Part shown: positions 51,033-59,817 of the stretch, in pieces
Layout: each line of letters begins with the position of its first letter
How positions within the stretch are numbered: position 1 is the first letter of the stretch
Origin: Gemmatimonadaceae bacterium
Lineage (GTDB): Bacteria > Gemmatimonadota > Gemmatimonadetes > Gemmatimonadales > Gemmatimonadaceae
Direction of reading: 5' to 3'
DNA length: 64,000 nt
NCBI GenBank assembly: GCA_040882285.1
Contig: JBBEBQ010000018.1
Coordinates: 186,001 to 250,000, forward strand
The notes under the pieces: generated by a model
What the model saw: the letters and a program-made list of their open reading frames with translations, nothing else
Databases searched by the model: none
Told to the model about the DNA's origin: nothing
Position numbers and translations under genes: made by a program

Positions 51033-53447
51033 CTGCCGCAAGATCTAAAGGAACAACTTCAGACCACGCTCGGCGACTCCTACCGCATAGACCGCGAGCT
51101 GTCGGGCGCGGGGATGTCCCGCGTGTTCGTGGCCCACGACCTGTCGCTCGGGCGCGACGTCGTGGTGAAGGTCCTTCCGCCGGACATGGCCGCGGCCGTC
51201 AGCGTGCAGCGCTTCAACCGCGAGATCCAGCTCGCCGCGCGGCTGCAGCACCCGCACATCGTTCCGCTGCACGCCACCGGCGAGATATCCGGACTCCCGT
51301 TCTTCACGATGCCGTTCGTGGACGGGGAATCGCTGCGCGAGTATCTCACGAAGAAGGGCGAGCTGCCGCTGGCGGAATGCATCCGCATTCTGCGCGACGT
51401 AGCGACCGCGCTGGCGTACGCCCACCGGCAGGGCGTAGTGCACCGGGACATCAAGCCCGAGAACGTGCTGCTCACGAGCGGCTCGGCCGTCGTCACCGAC
51501 TTCGGCGTGGCCAAGGCGTTGAGCGCATCGACCACCCAGCCGGGGGCCGAGAATCTCACAACGCGCGGCATGGCCGTGGGGACGCCCGCGTACATGTCTC
51601 CGGAGCAGGCCGCCGCGGATCCGGGCATCGACGCGCGGACCGACATCTACTCCTGGGGCATCCTGGCGTACGAGATGATCGCGGGGCAGCCCCCGTTCGT
51701 AGGTCGTGGGGCGGGCGCGCTCATCGCCGCCCAGATCGCGGAGACGCCCGAGCCCATCGAGCGCAGGCGTCCGACGACTCCGCACACCCTCGCCGCGCTG
51801 GTCACCTGCTGTCTGGCCAAGCGGCCGGCGGACCGGCCGCAGACGGCGGAGGAGCTGGTGAACACGCTCGACGCGCTGCTCGCTTCCGGCCTCACCAGCG
51901 GAGCGGACATTCCGGCAGGCAGGAAGACGCAGTGGCGCAAGGCGCAGCCGTGGGTCGCCACCGTCGCCGTGATCTCCGCGGTGCTTCTCGGCGCGGCGCT
52001 GCTGTTGGCGCCGCAGCTCGATTTTGGCTTCGGCGCGAGCGAGCCGCAGGCCGTGCGGTCCATCGCCGTGCTTCCATTCCTCAACGCCGGTGGCGACCAG
52101 CAGGATGAATACTTCTCCGACGGGATGAGCGACGAGCTGAGCACCGCTCTCGGCAAGATACCCGGTCTGCAGGTCGCGTCCCGCACGTCGACGTTCACGT
52201 TCAAGGGCGCCGAGAGCACCGACGTGCGAGCGATCGGCGACAAGCTGAAGGTGGACGCCGTGCTCGAGGGCCGGGTGCGCCGCTCGGGCAACCGGCTCAG
52301 GCTGTTCGTGCAGCTGACCAACGTCGCGGACGGGCTCAGTCTCTGGTCGGAGAGCTACGAGCGTGAGGTCAAGGACGTATTCGCGGTGCAGGAGGACGTC
52401 GCTCGCGCGATCGCGACTGCGTTGCGCGTGCGGTTGGGCGGTGGGGGATCGACTCCCGTCGTGGCGGACGCGGGAACGCAGGACCTGCTGGCGTACGACC
52501 TGTATCTGCGCGGCAGGTATCAGTGGCACCGGCGTAATCTCCCGGCCGCGGGCGAGCTGTTCGAGCAGGCCGCGGCCAAGGACCCGACCTTCGCCCGGGC
52601 GTACGCCGGAATCGCGATCACCTACGCCCTGCTGCCGGAGTACGTGGACTTTCCTCTGGACGAGGCGCGCCGCCGGACCGAGCAGGCCGCGAGCCGCGCC
52701 CTCGCGCTCGACAGCACCATTGCCGAAGCGTATTCGGCGCTGGGGCTGTCCCGGGTGCATTCGTGGCGCTGGGCGGAAGCCGAGGAGGCATATCGGCGCG
52801 CGACGATACTCGACCCGCGCAACTCGACCGCGCATCAGTGGTACGGCGAGTACCTGTATCACACGGGCCGGATGGACGAATCACTCGCGCAGATGCGCGC
52901 GGCGACGGCGTTGGATCCGCTCGCGCCGATTCCGGCGATCGCCTACGCATACGCGCTGTACGCGGCCGGCCGCACGACCGAGTCGCTGACCGAAAGCAGG
53001 AGGGCGCTGGAGCTCGGGTCGGATCTCTCGATCGTTCACCGCGTCATCGCGGTGTCCGCGCAATCACTCGGCGATTGCGCTACGGCGCTGCGTCATTCCG
53101 ATGCCGCCGTGGCCAACGACAGCTCCAACCCGACGAACATCGGGGAGAGAGCGCGGATCTACGCGTTGTGCGGCAGGGGACAGGCGGCGCGCGCCGACGT
53201 GGCCTCGCTGCGCAGCCGCATAGACGACGACCGCGTGCTGTTTCCTCTGGCTGTCGCTTACGCCGGCCTGGGCGAGATCGACAACGCCCTCGCGTTCCTC
53301 GATCGCGCCGTGAAAAAGCGCGTCATCGGCCTTACCGCAACCACAGTTGCGAGCGACCCGATATTCGAAGCGGCTCGGAAGGACCCGCGTTTCAGAGAGA
53401 TACTGCGACCGATGAACATGCCAGCGTCGGCCTTCGACGGCAGGTAA
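51033..53447 (+). CDS. Ser/Thr protein kinase with transmembrane helix, TolB-like domain and TPR repeats
   Basis: About 804 aa. Kinase: YRIDRELSGAGMSRVFVA (Gly loop), VVVKVLPP (Lys), HRDIKPENVLL, DFGVAKALS, TPAYMSPEQ. Transmembrane helix at about 305 (WVATVAVISAVLLGAALLL). Then a TolB/FlgO-like region (RSIAVLPFLNAGGDQQDEYF, VDAVLEGRVRRSGNRL) and TPR-like repeats (AIAYAYALYAAGRTTESLTE). The only standard start is ATG at 51114, but that cuts off the first strand of the Gly loop; sequence LPQDLKEQLQTTLGDS before it fits the family, so I place the start at CTG 51033, which has GGAG about 9 nt upstream. Confidence 0.88.
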   Translation: MPQDLKEQLQTTLGDSYRIDRELSGAGMSRVFVAHDLSLGRDVVVKVLPPDMAAAVSVQRFNREIQLAARLQHPHIVPLHATGEISGLPFFTMPFVDGESLREYLTKKGELPLAECIRILRDVATALAYAHRQGVVHRDIKPENVLLTSGSAVVTDFGVAKALSASTTQPGAENLTTRGMAVGTPAYMSPEQAAADPGIDARTDIYSWGILAYEMIAGQPPFVGRGAGALIAAQIAETPEPIERRRPTTPHTLAALVTCCLAKRPADRPQTAEELVNTLDALLASGLTSGADIPAGRKTQWRKAQPWVATVAVISAVLLGAALLLAPQLDFGFGASEPQAVRSIAVLPFLNAGGDQQDEYFSDGMSDELSTALGKIPGLQVASRTSTFTFKGAESTDVRAIGDKLKVDAVLEGRVRRSGNRLRLFVQLTNVADGLSLWSESYEREVKDVFAVQEDVARAIATALRVRLGGGGSTPVVADAGTQDLLAYDLYLRGRYQWHRRNLPAAGELFEQAAAKDPTFARAYAGIAITYALLPEYVDFPLDEARRRTEQAASRALALDSTIAEAYSALGLSRVHSWRWAEAEEAYRRATILDPRNSTAHQWYGEYLYHTGRMDESLAQMRAATALDPLAPIPAIAYAYALYAAGRTTESLTESRRALELGSDLSIVHRVIAVSAQSLGDCATALRHSDAAVANDSSNPTNIGERARIYALCGRGQAARADVASLRSRIDDDRVLFPLAVAYAGLGEIDNALAFLDRAVKKRVIGLTATTVASDPIFEAARKDPRFREILRPMNMPASAFDGR

Positions 53448-53450
53448 GAA

Positions 53451-53478
53451 AAACGGCGCGTCCGAAGACGCGCCGTTT
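53451..53478. terminator. Terminator after the kinase gene
   Basis: Perfect 12-bp inverted repeat AAACGGCGCGTC / GACGCGCCGTTT with loop CGAA, starting a few bases after the kinase stop. The T-run is short (TTT), but the stem is very strong and symmetrical, so it may also end the convergent amidohydrolase transcript. Confidence 0.8.
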
Positions 53479-53494
53479 CAACCCAGGGTCCTGC

Positions 53495-53516
53495 GGTTAC
53501 TAGTCACTAGTCACCC
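53495..53516. repeat. Short GTGACTA-type repeat before the convergent amidohydrolase gene
   Basis: Reads GGTTACT, AGTCACT, AGTCACC in 7-bp phase, ending three bases from the stop codon of the minus-strand gene. Confidence 0.7.
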
Positions 53517-53518
53517 CC

Positions 53519-54820
53519 CTACGGCTCCCACCTCGCCGGCGGCAGCGTCTTGTACCGCTCCGTCAACAGCTCCTGCCTCGTCCTGACGTCGTGCTCCACG
53601 CCGCGCACGAACACGTGCTCCGCACGTGTCGTGAACTCGAACGGGTCGCCGCTCCAGACAACGACGTCGGCGTCGCGGCCGGCCTGCAGCGATCCGGTCC
53701 GCTCTGCCACGCCGAACACCTGCGCGGGCGCCAACGTCACAGCGCGCAGGGCATCGTCCCACGACATGCCGTACGCGACTGCGTTGCCCGCCTCCTGCTT
53801 GATGTTGCGGACGTTGAACGGCTCGTCGGCGCCACCGCCGCCCGCATTGCCGATCAACAGCACTTCGACGCCGGCGCGCCGGAGCAGCGCGGCGTTGTCC
53901 TGCCGTCTCCCCAGCGAGGAAAAGCTGCCGGGAATGTTGTTCATCGCGCCGGTGAACACCGGCACGCCCGCGGCCGCGATCTGGCTCGCGACCTTCCAAC
54001 CCTCGTCCGCGCCGGCCAGCATCAGCCGCAGGCCGTACTCGCGGCCGAGCCGGAGCGTGGCCTCGATGTCGCTGGCTTTGTGCGTCGCCACTATCAGAGG
54101 GAGACGCCCTTCGAGGACGGGGATCATCGCTTCCAGATCCTTCCTGCTCGCCGCGAACTCCCGCGTCTCCGCCCGATCGTACGCGCGGCGGTTGTCGCGA
54201 TAAGCGCGCACATCCTCGAACAGCTCGCGCAGCCGCAGGAGGTGCTGCGCTCTCGCGCCGGTTCCCGCCTGACCGGCGTTCCCGATCTGTGCTAACATCG
54301 CCACCGGCGCGCGGGTGATGTGATCGGTGAGGGAGCCGCCGGTCAGAGTCACGAAAGCGCCCTGGCCCCAGATGAGGCCACCGGTGGGGAACACCATCAC
54401 GCTGGTAATGCCTTCGTCACGCGCGGGGGCGAGCAGCACCGATTGCGGGTCGAATCCTTCCCACGCGGTGAACGCGGCGGCGATCTGGTTCTCGGAGCGC
54501 GCCGAAGCGTCGCGCGTGGCCTGCACTGAGCCGATCTCGCTCAGACCGAGCTGGCTCGCGGAATTGATGAGTCCCGGCGTCACCCACTTGCCGGTGGCGT
54601 CGATGACGCGCGCGCCCGCGGGGACCGCGACTCCGGCTCCGACCGCGACGATCTTTCCGTCACGAATCACTACCGTTCCGTTTTCGATCACCGGGCCGCT
54701 GACAGGGAAGACCCTGCCGCCTGTGATCGCAATGGTCTGCGCGCCCGCCATGCCGGCGGCCGTAAGCAATGCCGCCGCGGCGACGCCGCGCGCCAATCTC
54801 GCAATGTTGGTGCTGGTCAT
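53519..54820 (-). CDS. Amidohydrolase-fold secreted protein lacking the HxH metal motif
   Basis: 433 aa with a signal peptide (AAAALLTAAGMAGA). The fold is amidohydrolase-like: composite beta-sandwich start IAITGGRVFPVSGPVIENGT, ending VRNIKQEAGNAVAYGMSWDD and LQAGRDADVVVWSGDPFEF. Where the metal-binding DxHxH should stand, the sequence is LINSASQLGLSEIG, so the first two histidines are missing; VATHKASD keeps one His. It may be a non-catalytic partner of the next protein. ATG at 54820 overlaps that gene's stop (ATGA). Confidence 0.82.
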   Translation of the reverse strand: MTSTNIARLARGVAAAALLTAAGMAGAQTIAITGGRVFPVSGPVIENGTVVIRDGKIVAVGAGVAVPAGARVIDATGKWVTPGLINSASQLGLSEIGSVQATRDASARSENQIAAAFTAWEGFDPQSVLLAPARDEGITSVMVFPTGGLIWGQGAFVTLTGGSLTDHITRAPVAMLAQIGNAGQAGTGARAQHLLRLRELFEDVRAYRDNRRAYDRAETREFAASRKDLEAMIPVLEGRLPLIVATHKASDIEATLRLGREYGLRLMLAGADEGWKVASQIAAAGVPVFTGAMNNIPGSFSSLGRRQDNAALLRRAGVEVLLIGNAGGGGADEPFNVRNIKQEAGNAVAYGMSWDDALRAVTLAPAQVFGVAERTGSLQAGRDADVVVWSGDPFEFTTRAEHVFVRGVEHDVRTRQELLTERYKTLPPARWEP

Positions 54821-56250
54821 CGCAGTTCCCTCCGCGGCACGTACCCGAGCTCGAAATCGGTGCGCCATTGCTGGTTCGGATCGAGCCGGTCGAACAGCAT
54901 CGCGCCGTCGATCCACACTTTCTCCGGCCTCGAGTACACGCTGAACGGATTTCCGGACCACAGGACTACGTCCGCGTTCTTGCCCTGCTCGAGGGAGCCG
55001 ACGCGGTCCTCGAGCCCGAGCGCCCAGGCGGCGTTGATCGTGACCCACTTGATTGCCTGGTCCTCGGTGACGGGGATGCCCGCCTGGTTGCCGGCGGCCA
55101 TCGCCTTCGCCGCTTCCTGATTGAGCCGCTGCGACCCGGACGCGTCGTCCGAGTGCACGATCGCCCGCGCGCCCGCGCGGTCCACCAGCGCGATGTTGGC
55201 CTTCACCGCATCCATCGCCTCTACCTTGAACAGGCCCCAGTCGGCCCAGAGCGAGGCCGCGATCCCTTCGCGCGCCAGGATGTCGGCGATCTTGTACGCC
55301 TCCACGCCGTGGTGGAAGGAGCGGATGCTGTAGCCGAACTCCTTCGCGATGTCGATCATCTGCGCCATCTCGTCCGCGCGGTAACAGTGGTTGTGCACCA
55401 GGATGTTGCCGCGCAGCACTTCGGCGAGCGTCTCGTTGCCGAGATCGCGATTGGGCGCGTCGCCCGTGCGTTTGGCAAGCCAGTTGTCCCACGTGCGGCG
55501 ATACCGCTCCGCGCCGATCCACGCCGCGCGATACCCGGCGACGTTCCCCATTCGCGTAGAGGGCCCGCGCGACGCATACACGCGCTTCGGGTTTTCACCG
55601 CACGCCATCTTGAGCCCGTACTTCGCGCCCGGGAACTTCATCCCCTGGACCGTGCGCGATGGCACGAGCTTGATCACGGCGCTCCGTCCGCCGATCAGGT
55701 TGGCCGAGCCCGGCAGCACCTGAATCGTCGTGACTCCGCCCTCGAGCACGCGCGGCAGCTGTGGATCCTGCGGCCAGATGCTGTGCTCGATCCAGACGTG
55801 CGCCGTCACCGGCGACGTGGCTTCGTTGACGTCGTTGAGCAGAACACCCTGTCCGCCGGGAGCGCCGCCCGCGCCGATGTGCGAGTGCGTGTCTATGAGC
55901 CCGGGCGTGACGTACTTGCCCGAGCCGTCGATCACCACGGCGTCGGCGGGCGCGTTCACGGTGGCTCCAACCTCGACGATCTTGCCGTCCCGCAGCAGGA
56001 TCGAGCCGTTGCGGATGGTCGGTCCCGCAGCCGTCATGATGGTCGCGTTCCGGATCACGGTCGGGCGTGAGGGGAACGGCACGTACGTGCTGGGGAACGG
56101 ATTCGCGTTCGGCGCGGACAGCGTGGTCGCCACGCTGCGCTGGCCGGTGTCGCCCGCCGTACGCGTCCCCGGCGTCGTCGCGGGGGGCGGAGTGCGCCCC
56201 GCGCATGCCAACGTCAGCGCGGCGCACGCGCCAAGAAGTAATTGCCTCAC
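54817..56250 (-). CDS. Amidohydrolase, predicted lipoprotein, catalytically complete partner
   Basis: 477 aa, GTG at 56250 behind AGGAG. Signal peptide with lipobox LTLACAG. Metal motif HxH in LIDTHSHIGAGG; further His in LVHNHCYRADE and RSFHHGVEAYK, and Asp in AIVHSDDASGS. Ends LEQGKNADVVLWSGNPFSVY. Paired with the metal-site-degenerate paralogue at 53519, so the two may form a heteromeric enzyme on the periplasmic side. Substrate unknown. Confidence 0.88.
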   Translation of the reverse strand: MRQLLLGACAALTLACAGRTPPPATTPGTRTAGDTGQRSVATTLSAPNANPFPSTYVPFPSRPTVIRNATIMTAAGPTIRNGSILLRDGKIVEVGATVNAPADAVVIDGSGKYVTPGLIDTHSHIGAGGAPGGQGVLLNDVNEATSPVTAHVWIEHSIWPQDPQLPRVLEGGVTTIQVLPGSANLIGGRSAVIKLVPSRTVQGMKFPGAKYGLKMACGENPKRVYASRGPSTRMGNVAGYRAAWIGAERYRRTWDNWLAKRTGDAPNRDLGNETLAEVLRGNILVHNHCYRADEMAQMIDIAKEFGYSIRSFHHGVEAYKIADILAREGIAASLWADWGLFKVEAMDAVKANIALVDRAGARAIVHSDDASGSQRLNQEAAKAMAAGNQAGIPVTEDQAIKWVTINAAWALGLEDRVGSLEQGKNADVVLWSGNPFSVYSRPEKVWIDGAMLFDRLDPNQQWRTDFELGYVPRRELR

Positions 56251-56338
56251 TAAGACGTCTCCTGGAGGTTGGACGGTGGCGCGGCCGCAGACGGGCGACC
56301 GCACTGGGATAATACGCAGGGGTGCGGGGCGGTGCGAG

Positions 56339-57046
56339 CTAGGACCGGCCGCGATCGCGCCAGCGCACCAAGCGCGCGACGTGGTCGGTGCAGATGGCGT
56401 CCACGCCCGCCTCGGCGAGCCGCTCCCAATCCCGCTCCTCGTTGGCCGTCCAGGCGATCACGCGCCCGCCGCAGCCGTGCACCTCTCCCACGAGCCCCGC
56501 ATCGATCAGCTCGAAGTGCTGCCAGAGATCGGTAGCCGAGGCCGACCGGAGGCCGACACAGTTGTCCACCATGTAGCTCCCCTGGAGCACGCCGCGCCTG
56601 ATCGACGGAGCGAGCTCCGCCATGCGGGAGACCGCCCGGTGATCGAAGCTGTGGACCGCCGCGTTGGAATCCACGGAAAGGATGGCCGCGAGCAGCTCCT
56701 CGCAGCCGCGGCCCTTGATCTCGACGTACAGTCGCGCCCGCCCGGCCAGCGCCTCGAGGAGACCCTGCAGCGAAGGAATGCGCTCGCCGCCGCCGAGATC
56801 GAACGTCTGGAGCTCAGCGAAGGAGAGATCCGCGATCGGCCGGGACGCGAGCCGCCGGTCGCCGCTCCTGCCCCGCGGAAAGAAATCGTGGTGCACGCTT
56901 ACGACCCCGTCGCGCGTCGCGTGCACGTCTATCTCCACGCCGTCGGCGCCCTCATCCACGGCCGCCAGCACGGCGCCGATGGTGTTTTCCGGGTGTACAG
57001 AGTGAGATCCGCGGTGGGCAATGGCCTCGATCATACGGCCGAACAT
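56339..57046 (-). CDS. Glycerophosphodiester phosphodiesterase
   Basis: 235 aa, no signal peptide, so cytoplasmic UgpQ-like. Active-site motifs: IAHRGSHSVHPENTIGAVLA (HRG and PENT), GADGVEIDVHATRDGVVSVH (metal Glu/Asp and catalytic His), YVEIKG, and the C-terminal VIAWTANEERDWERLAEAGV. Hydrolyses glycerophosphodiesters to glycerol-3-phosphate and alcohol, a phospholipid recycling step. Two possible starts, 57046 and 57034. Confidence 0.92.
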   Translation of the reverse strand: MFGRMIEAIAHRGSHSVHPENTIGAVLAAVDEGADGVEIDVHATRDGVVSVHHDFFPRGRSGDRRLASRPIADLSFAELQTFDLGGGERIPSLQGLLEALAGRARLYVEIKGRGCEELLAAILSVDSNAAVHSFDHRAVSRMAELAPSIRRGVLQGSYMVDNCVGLRSASATDLWQHFELIDAGLVGEVHGCGGRVIAWTANEERDWERLAEAGVDAICTDHVARLVRWRDRGRS

Positions 57047-57100
57047 ACTTACGCGCGCAGACCCTTAACAATCACGGGACACCAGCGTCCCATGGGACAC

Positions 57101-57131
57101 AGCTAATAGCCAACAGCCAATAGCCAATAGC
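57101..57131. repeat. AGCCAAY heptad repeat upstream of the sigma-factor gene
   Basis: Units AGCTAAT, AGCCAAC, AGCCAAT, AGCCAAT, then AGCTCGC, in 7-bp phase, between the divergent phosphodiesterase and ECF sigma genes. Confidence 0.85.
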
Positions 57132-57181
57132 TCGCTCCGCCTAACACCGACCAAATGGCTCCGTCTATAAGTTGTCCGCTA

Positions 57182-57736
57182 ATGAGCGAGGCATACCTGC
57201 CGGCGGAGGCTGGCGATCGCGACCTCATCGACAGGTGGAAGCGCGGCGATCCGACGGCGGCCACGGCCATCGTCAGCCGCCACAGCGATGCCCTCGCCCG
57301 TTTCGCGGTAAACCTCGGCGAGAGCGACGACGTCGAGGAGCTGGTGCAGGACACGTTCGTGCGCGCGTTCGGATCGCTGCACTCGTTTCGCGGCGACAGC
57401 GCGCTGCGCACCTGGCTGTTCACGATCGAGCGGCGGCTGGTGCTGGATCGCCGGCGCGCCGCTAGGCGGGCGCCCGCGTCGGTGCCGGTCACGGATTCGA
57501 GCGCGGCGACCGAGTTCACGGCCTTGGACACGATGGTTGCGGCCGAGACCGAGCAGCAAGTGAGGGAAGCGATTGAGCGACTGTCTCCGACTCAGCGCGA
57601 GGTTTTCACCCTGCGCGTCTCGGAGGGGCTGACGTACAGGGAGATTGCGGAGGTCGTCGGAACTACCGAGGGCGCCGCGCGGGTGCATTACCACAACGCG
57701 ATGCGTGCGGTAAAGGAGTACTTGAGCGATGAATGA
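57182..57736 (+). CDS. ECF-type RNA polymerase sigma factor
   Basis: 184 aa from ATG at 57182. Region 2: VSRHSDALARFAVNLGESDD, EELVQDTFVRAFGSLHSFRG and RTWLFTIERRLVLDRRR. Region 4: LSPTQREVFTLRVSEGLTYR and EIAEVVGTTEGAARVHYHNA. Lacks region 3, as ECF factors do. An in-frame ATG at 57155 exists, but TATAAG at 57166-57171 looks like a -10 box that would start the message near 57178. Overlaps its anti-sigma gene by 8 nt. Confidence 0.93.
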   Translation: MSEAYLPAEAGDRDLIDRWKRGDPTAATAIVSRHSDALARFAVNLGESDDVEELVQDTFVRAFGSLHSFRGDSALRTWLFTIERRLVLDRRRAARRAPASVPVTDSSAATEFTALDTMVAAETEQQVREAIERLSPTQREVFTLRVSEGLTYREIAEVVGTTEGAARVHYHNAMRAVKEYLSDE

Positions 57737-58319
57737 CTGCGTGAACGGCGAGATCAGAGACGTGCTGCCCGAGCTGGTGAGCGGGACGCTCCCGGCCGGC
57801 GAGGTCGCGCGCGTGCAGGAGCACGTGCGTGCATGCGCCGAGTGCGCCGCCGAGGTGGAGCTTTTGCGCACCGCGCGGGCGGCGATGCGGCTGGCGCCGG
57901 CGATGGACACGGCGCGCATCGCCGCCGCGGTGCAGGCATCCACCGCGCAGCGGCTCGCCGCGCGCAGGGCGCCGGCGACGCGGGTTGCCAGGATCGGAAG
58001 TCTGTCGCTGGTGGCTGTGATCGGTGCGCTCGGCATCTGGTCGCTGCGAGGGTCATCGCCGGCCACGACCGAAGCGCCCGCGGCGGTCGCCGTCACGGCC
58101 CCCGATCAGGCCGGCGCGATCGCGCCGGCTCGGGCCGTCGAATCGCGGGGAGTGGGGGCTCCGGTGCAGCTCGCGCTCGGCGGCGACATGAGCCAGCTCG
58201 GGGACGACGACCTGCTGGCGCTCCTGAGCGAAGTCTCCGCGCTCGAGGCCATGCCCGGCGAGGAGCCGGCGTCTTTGGCGATCGAGCCTATACTGCCTGT
58301 CGAGCAGGAGGACCTGTGA
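57729..58319 (+). CDS. Zinc-binding anti-sigma factor (ZAS type), membrane-anchored
   Basis: 196 aa. The ZAS zinc motif is visible: His32-x3-Cys36-x2-Cys39 in EHVRACAEC. A transmembrane helix at about 85-102 (IGSLSLVAVIGALGIWSL) places the C-terminal 90 residues outside the cytoplasm. Family knowledge: the cytoplasmic ZAS domain holds the ECF sigma until a redox or envelope signal. Coupled upstream to the sigma gene and downstream (TGATG) to a periplasmic Spy-like gene. Confidence 0.88.
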   Translation: MNDCVNGEIRDVLPELVSGTLPAGEVARVQEHVRACAECAAEVELLRTARAAMRLAPAMDTARIAAAVQASTAQRLAARRAPATRVARIGSLSLVAVIGALGIWSLRGSSPATTEAPAAVAVTAPDQAGAIAPARAVESRGVGAPVQLALGGDMSQLGDDDLLALLSEVSALEAMPGEEPASLAIEPILPVEQEDL

Positions 58320-58876
58320 TGTCGTCGAAGCTTGGAGCAATCGTTTTCGCCGGCCTGCTCTCCGCGGCTTCCGCCGCGAGCGCGCAGGTCCCGCGGCAGC
58401 GTCCGGCGGGAGACAGCGTCGCCGCGCAGCGCCGCGCGGCGCTCGAGAGTCAGGTTCGCCAGCGGATTGCCGCCGTCGTGAAGGAGCGGCTGCAGCTGAG
58501 CGACGCGCAGGCGCAGCAGCTACAGGAAACCGAAGGCCGGTTCGAGCTGCGCCGGCGGGATCTGCTGCAGCGCGAGATGCGCCTGCGGCGCGATCTGCGG
58601 CAACAGCTCTCGCCCGGTGCCGCGGCGGACCAGCAGCGCGTGGCGTCGCTGCTCGACCAGATCATGGCCGTGCACCGCGAGCGCGTGGCCATAACCGAGC
58701 AGGAGCAGCGGGATCTCGCGCGATTCCTGACGCCGGTGCAGCGCGCGAAGTACCTCGGGCTGCAGGGGGAGCTGCGCAGCCGGATCGAGGGGATGCGCCA
58801 GCGCGGCGAGGCGATGCGGCAGCGCGGCGTCGTGCGCCCGCCGCAGCGCCGACCCGGGCGTCCACCGCAGCCGTAA
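58319..58876 (+). CDS. Spy/CpxP-like periplasmic helical protein
   Basis: 185 aa. Signal peptide LGAIVFAGLLSAASAASA-Q. The mature part is Arg/Gln-rich and helical with the LTxxQ-type motif FLTPVQRAKYLGLQGELR and an earlier LQLSDAQAQQLQETEG. Spy and CpxP are ATP-independent periplasmic chaperones and stress sensors; here the gene is in the same transcript as an ECF sigma and its anti-sigma, so it could act as sensor or effector. Confidence 0.82.
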   Translation: MSSKLGAIVFAGLLSAASAASAQVPRQRPAGDSVAAQRRAALESQVRQRIAAVVKERLQLSDAQAQQLQETEGRFELRRRDLLQREMRLRRDLRQQLSPGAAADQQRVASLLDQIMAVHRERVAITEQEQRDLARFLTPVQRAKYLGLQGELRSRIEGMRQRGEAMRQRGVVRPPQRRPGRPPQP

Positions 58877-58887
58877 CTGGTAGTTCG

Positions 58888-58909
58888 CTGCTAGCTGCTA
58901 GCTGGCTGT
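58888..58909. repeat. CTGCTAG heptad repeat before tRNA-Leu
   Basis: CTGCTAG, CTGCTAG, CTGGCTG in 7-bp phase, in the 50-nt gap between the Spy-like gene and the tRNA. Another sequence family with the same 7-bp period. Confidence 0.65.
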
Positions 58910-58927
58910 TGTAGATTGCAGTACGTC

Positions 58928-59011
58928 GCCCGGGTGGCGGAACTGGCAGACGCACGGGACTCAAAATCCCGCGGCCCTTGGGCCTTACGAGTTCGATTCT
59001 CGTCCCGGGTA
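58928..59011 (+). tRNA. tRNA-Leu (anticodon CAA)
   Basis: 84 nt. Acceptor arm GCCCGGG pairs with CCCGGGT (one G-U), D arm contains GGCGGAACTGGCAGACGC, the anticodon stem CGGGA/TCCCG encloses loop CTCAAAA giving anticodon CAA, a long class II variable arm (GCGGCCCTTGGGCC) follows, and the T arm is ACGAG-TTCGATT-CTCGT. Discriminator A73; CCA is not encoded. Reads UUG codons. Confidence 0.95.
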
Positions 59012-59066
59012 CTTCAACAATCGCGGGCCTCGCCTGCGTAGCACGCAGCCTGGGAAAGCGCGGCGA

Positions 59067-59624
59067 TTACTCTCCGGCCGACGCGAACAATTCCTGGACT
59101 TCCAGGACGAACGGGTCAACGGCTCCCGACGGATGCCATTCCAGCCGACCGGTGATGACCTCAGGCCGCTCGTCGCCGGGGAGCCAGCGCTCGATCAGCC
59201 GCGCGTCGCCGTCCACGATCCAGTATTCCGCGACGTTCTCGCGTTGATAGAGCAATCGCTTCACCCCGCGGTCGCGTCTCGCTGTCCCCGGCGACAACAC
59301 TTCGGCCGCAACAAGGAGCCGGCCGGCGTCCTGATAATCGCGCGGCGGCCGCCCTTCGACGAGCGGCACCACGAGAATGTCGGGCTGTACCAGCGTGCGC
59401 GGTCCGAACACGACGTCAGCCGGTGCCGTCAGAACCTTCCCGATTCGGTGCCGCCGCAGATAATCGTGAAGCGAGCGCGCCAAGTCGTCCGCGATGTACT
59501 GGTGCGACCAGGCCGGCGACGGGCTCACGAAAAGCTCGCCGTCGATGATCTCCCGGCGTTCGCCGTCGTCGGGAATCTTCCATAGCTCCTCGACAGTCCA
59601 TCCAGCGGTTGCTGGCATGCCCAT
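59067..59624 (-). CDS. Uma2-family (DUF820) PD-(D/E)XK nuclease-like protein
   Basis: 185 aa. [20 protein letters not shown], then [20 protein letters not shown], the acidic residue in [11 protein letters not shown] and [20 protein letters not shown], which form the PD...ExxS-type active site of Uma2 proteins; [16 protein letters not shown] follows. Very common multicopy family of unknown role, abundant in cyanobacteria and GC-rich phyla. Stands alone behind tRNA-Leu. Confidence 0.85.
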   Translation of the reverse strand: MGMPATAGWTVEELWKIPDDGERREIIDGELFVSPSPAWSHQYIADDLARSLHDYLRRHRIGKVLTAPADVVFGPRTLVQPDILVVPLVEGRPPRDYQDAGRLLVAAEVLSPGTARRDRGVKRLLYQRENVAEYWIVDGDARLIERWLPGDERPEVITGRLEWHPSGAVDPFVLEVQELFASAGE

Positions 59625-59817
59625 AGTATCACCCTCCTCGGCTCATCGTGGCAACTCGGCATGCCCGACCGTAGCGCAGCGCAGCTTCCCTGGACTCATC
59701 GTTCGCCGACGCGCATACACGCCCAGTTGCCGTGACCCGCGTGGCGTGAGTTGCATTCCGCGGCTAGCTTTGGCGCCACGGATCAGTCCCGCAAATCGTC
59801 CCATCAGCACACGGATC

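Noticed and set aside
51045-52862. 605-aa open frame on the minus strand opposite the Ser/Thr kinase gene
   Set aside because: The plus strand carries full kinase motifs; the antisense frame is His/Arg/Ala-rich with no domain and arises from GC-rich third positions.
59067-59624. Uma2 protein as a defence gene
   Set aside because: The family is very abundant and of unknown role; there is no defence context here.
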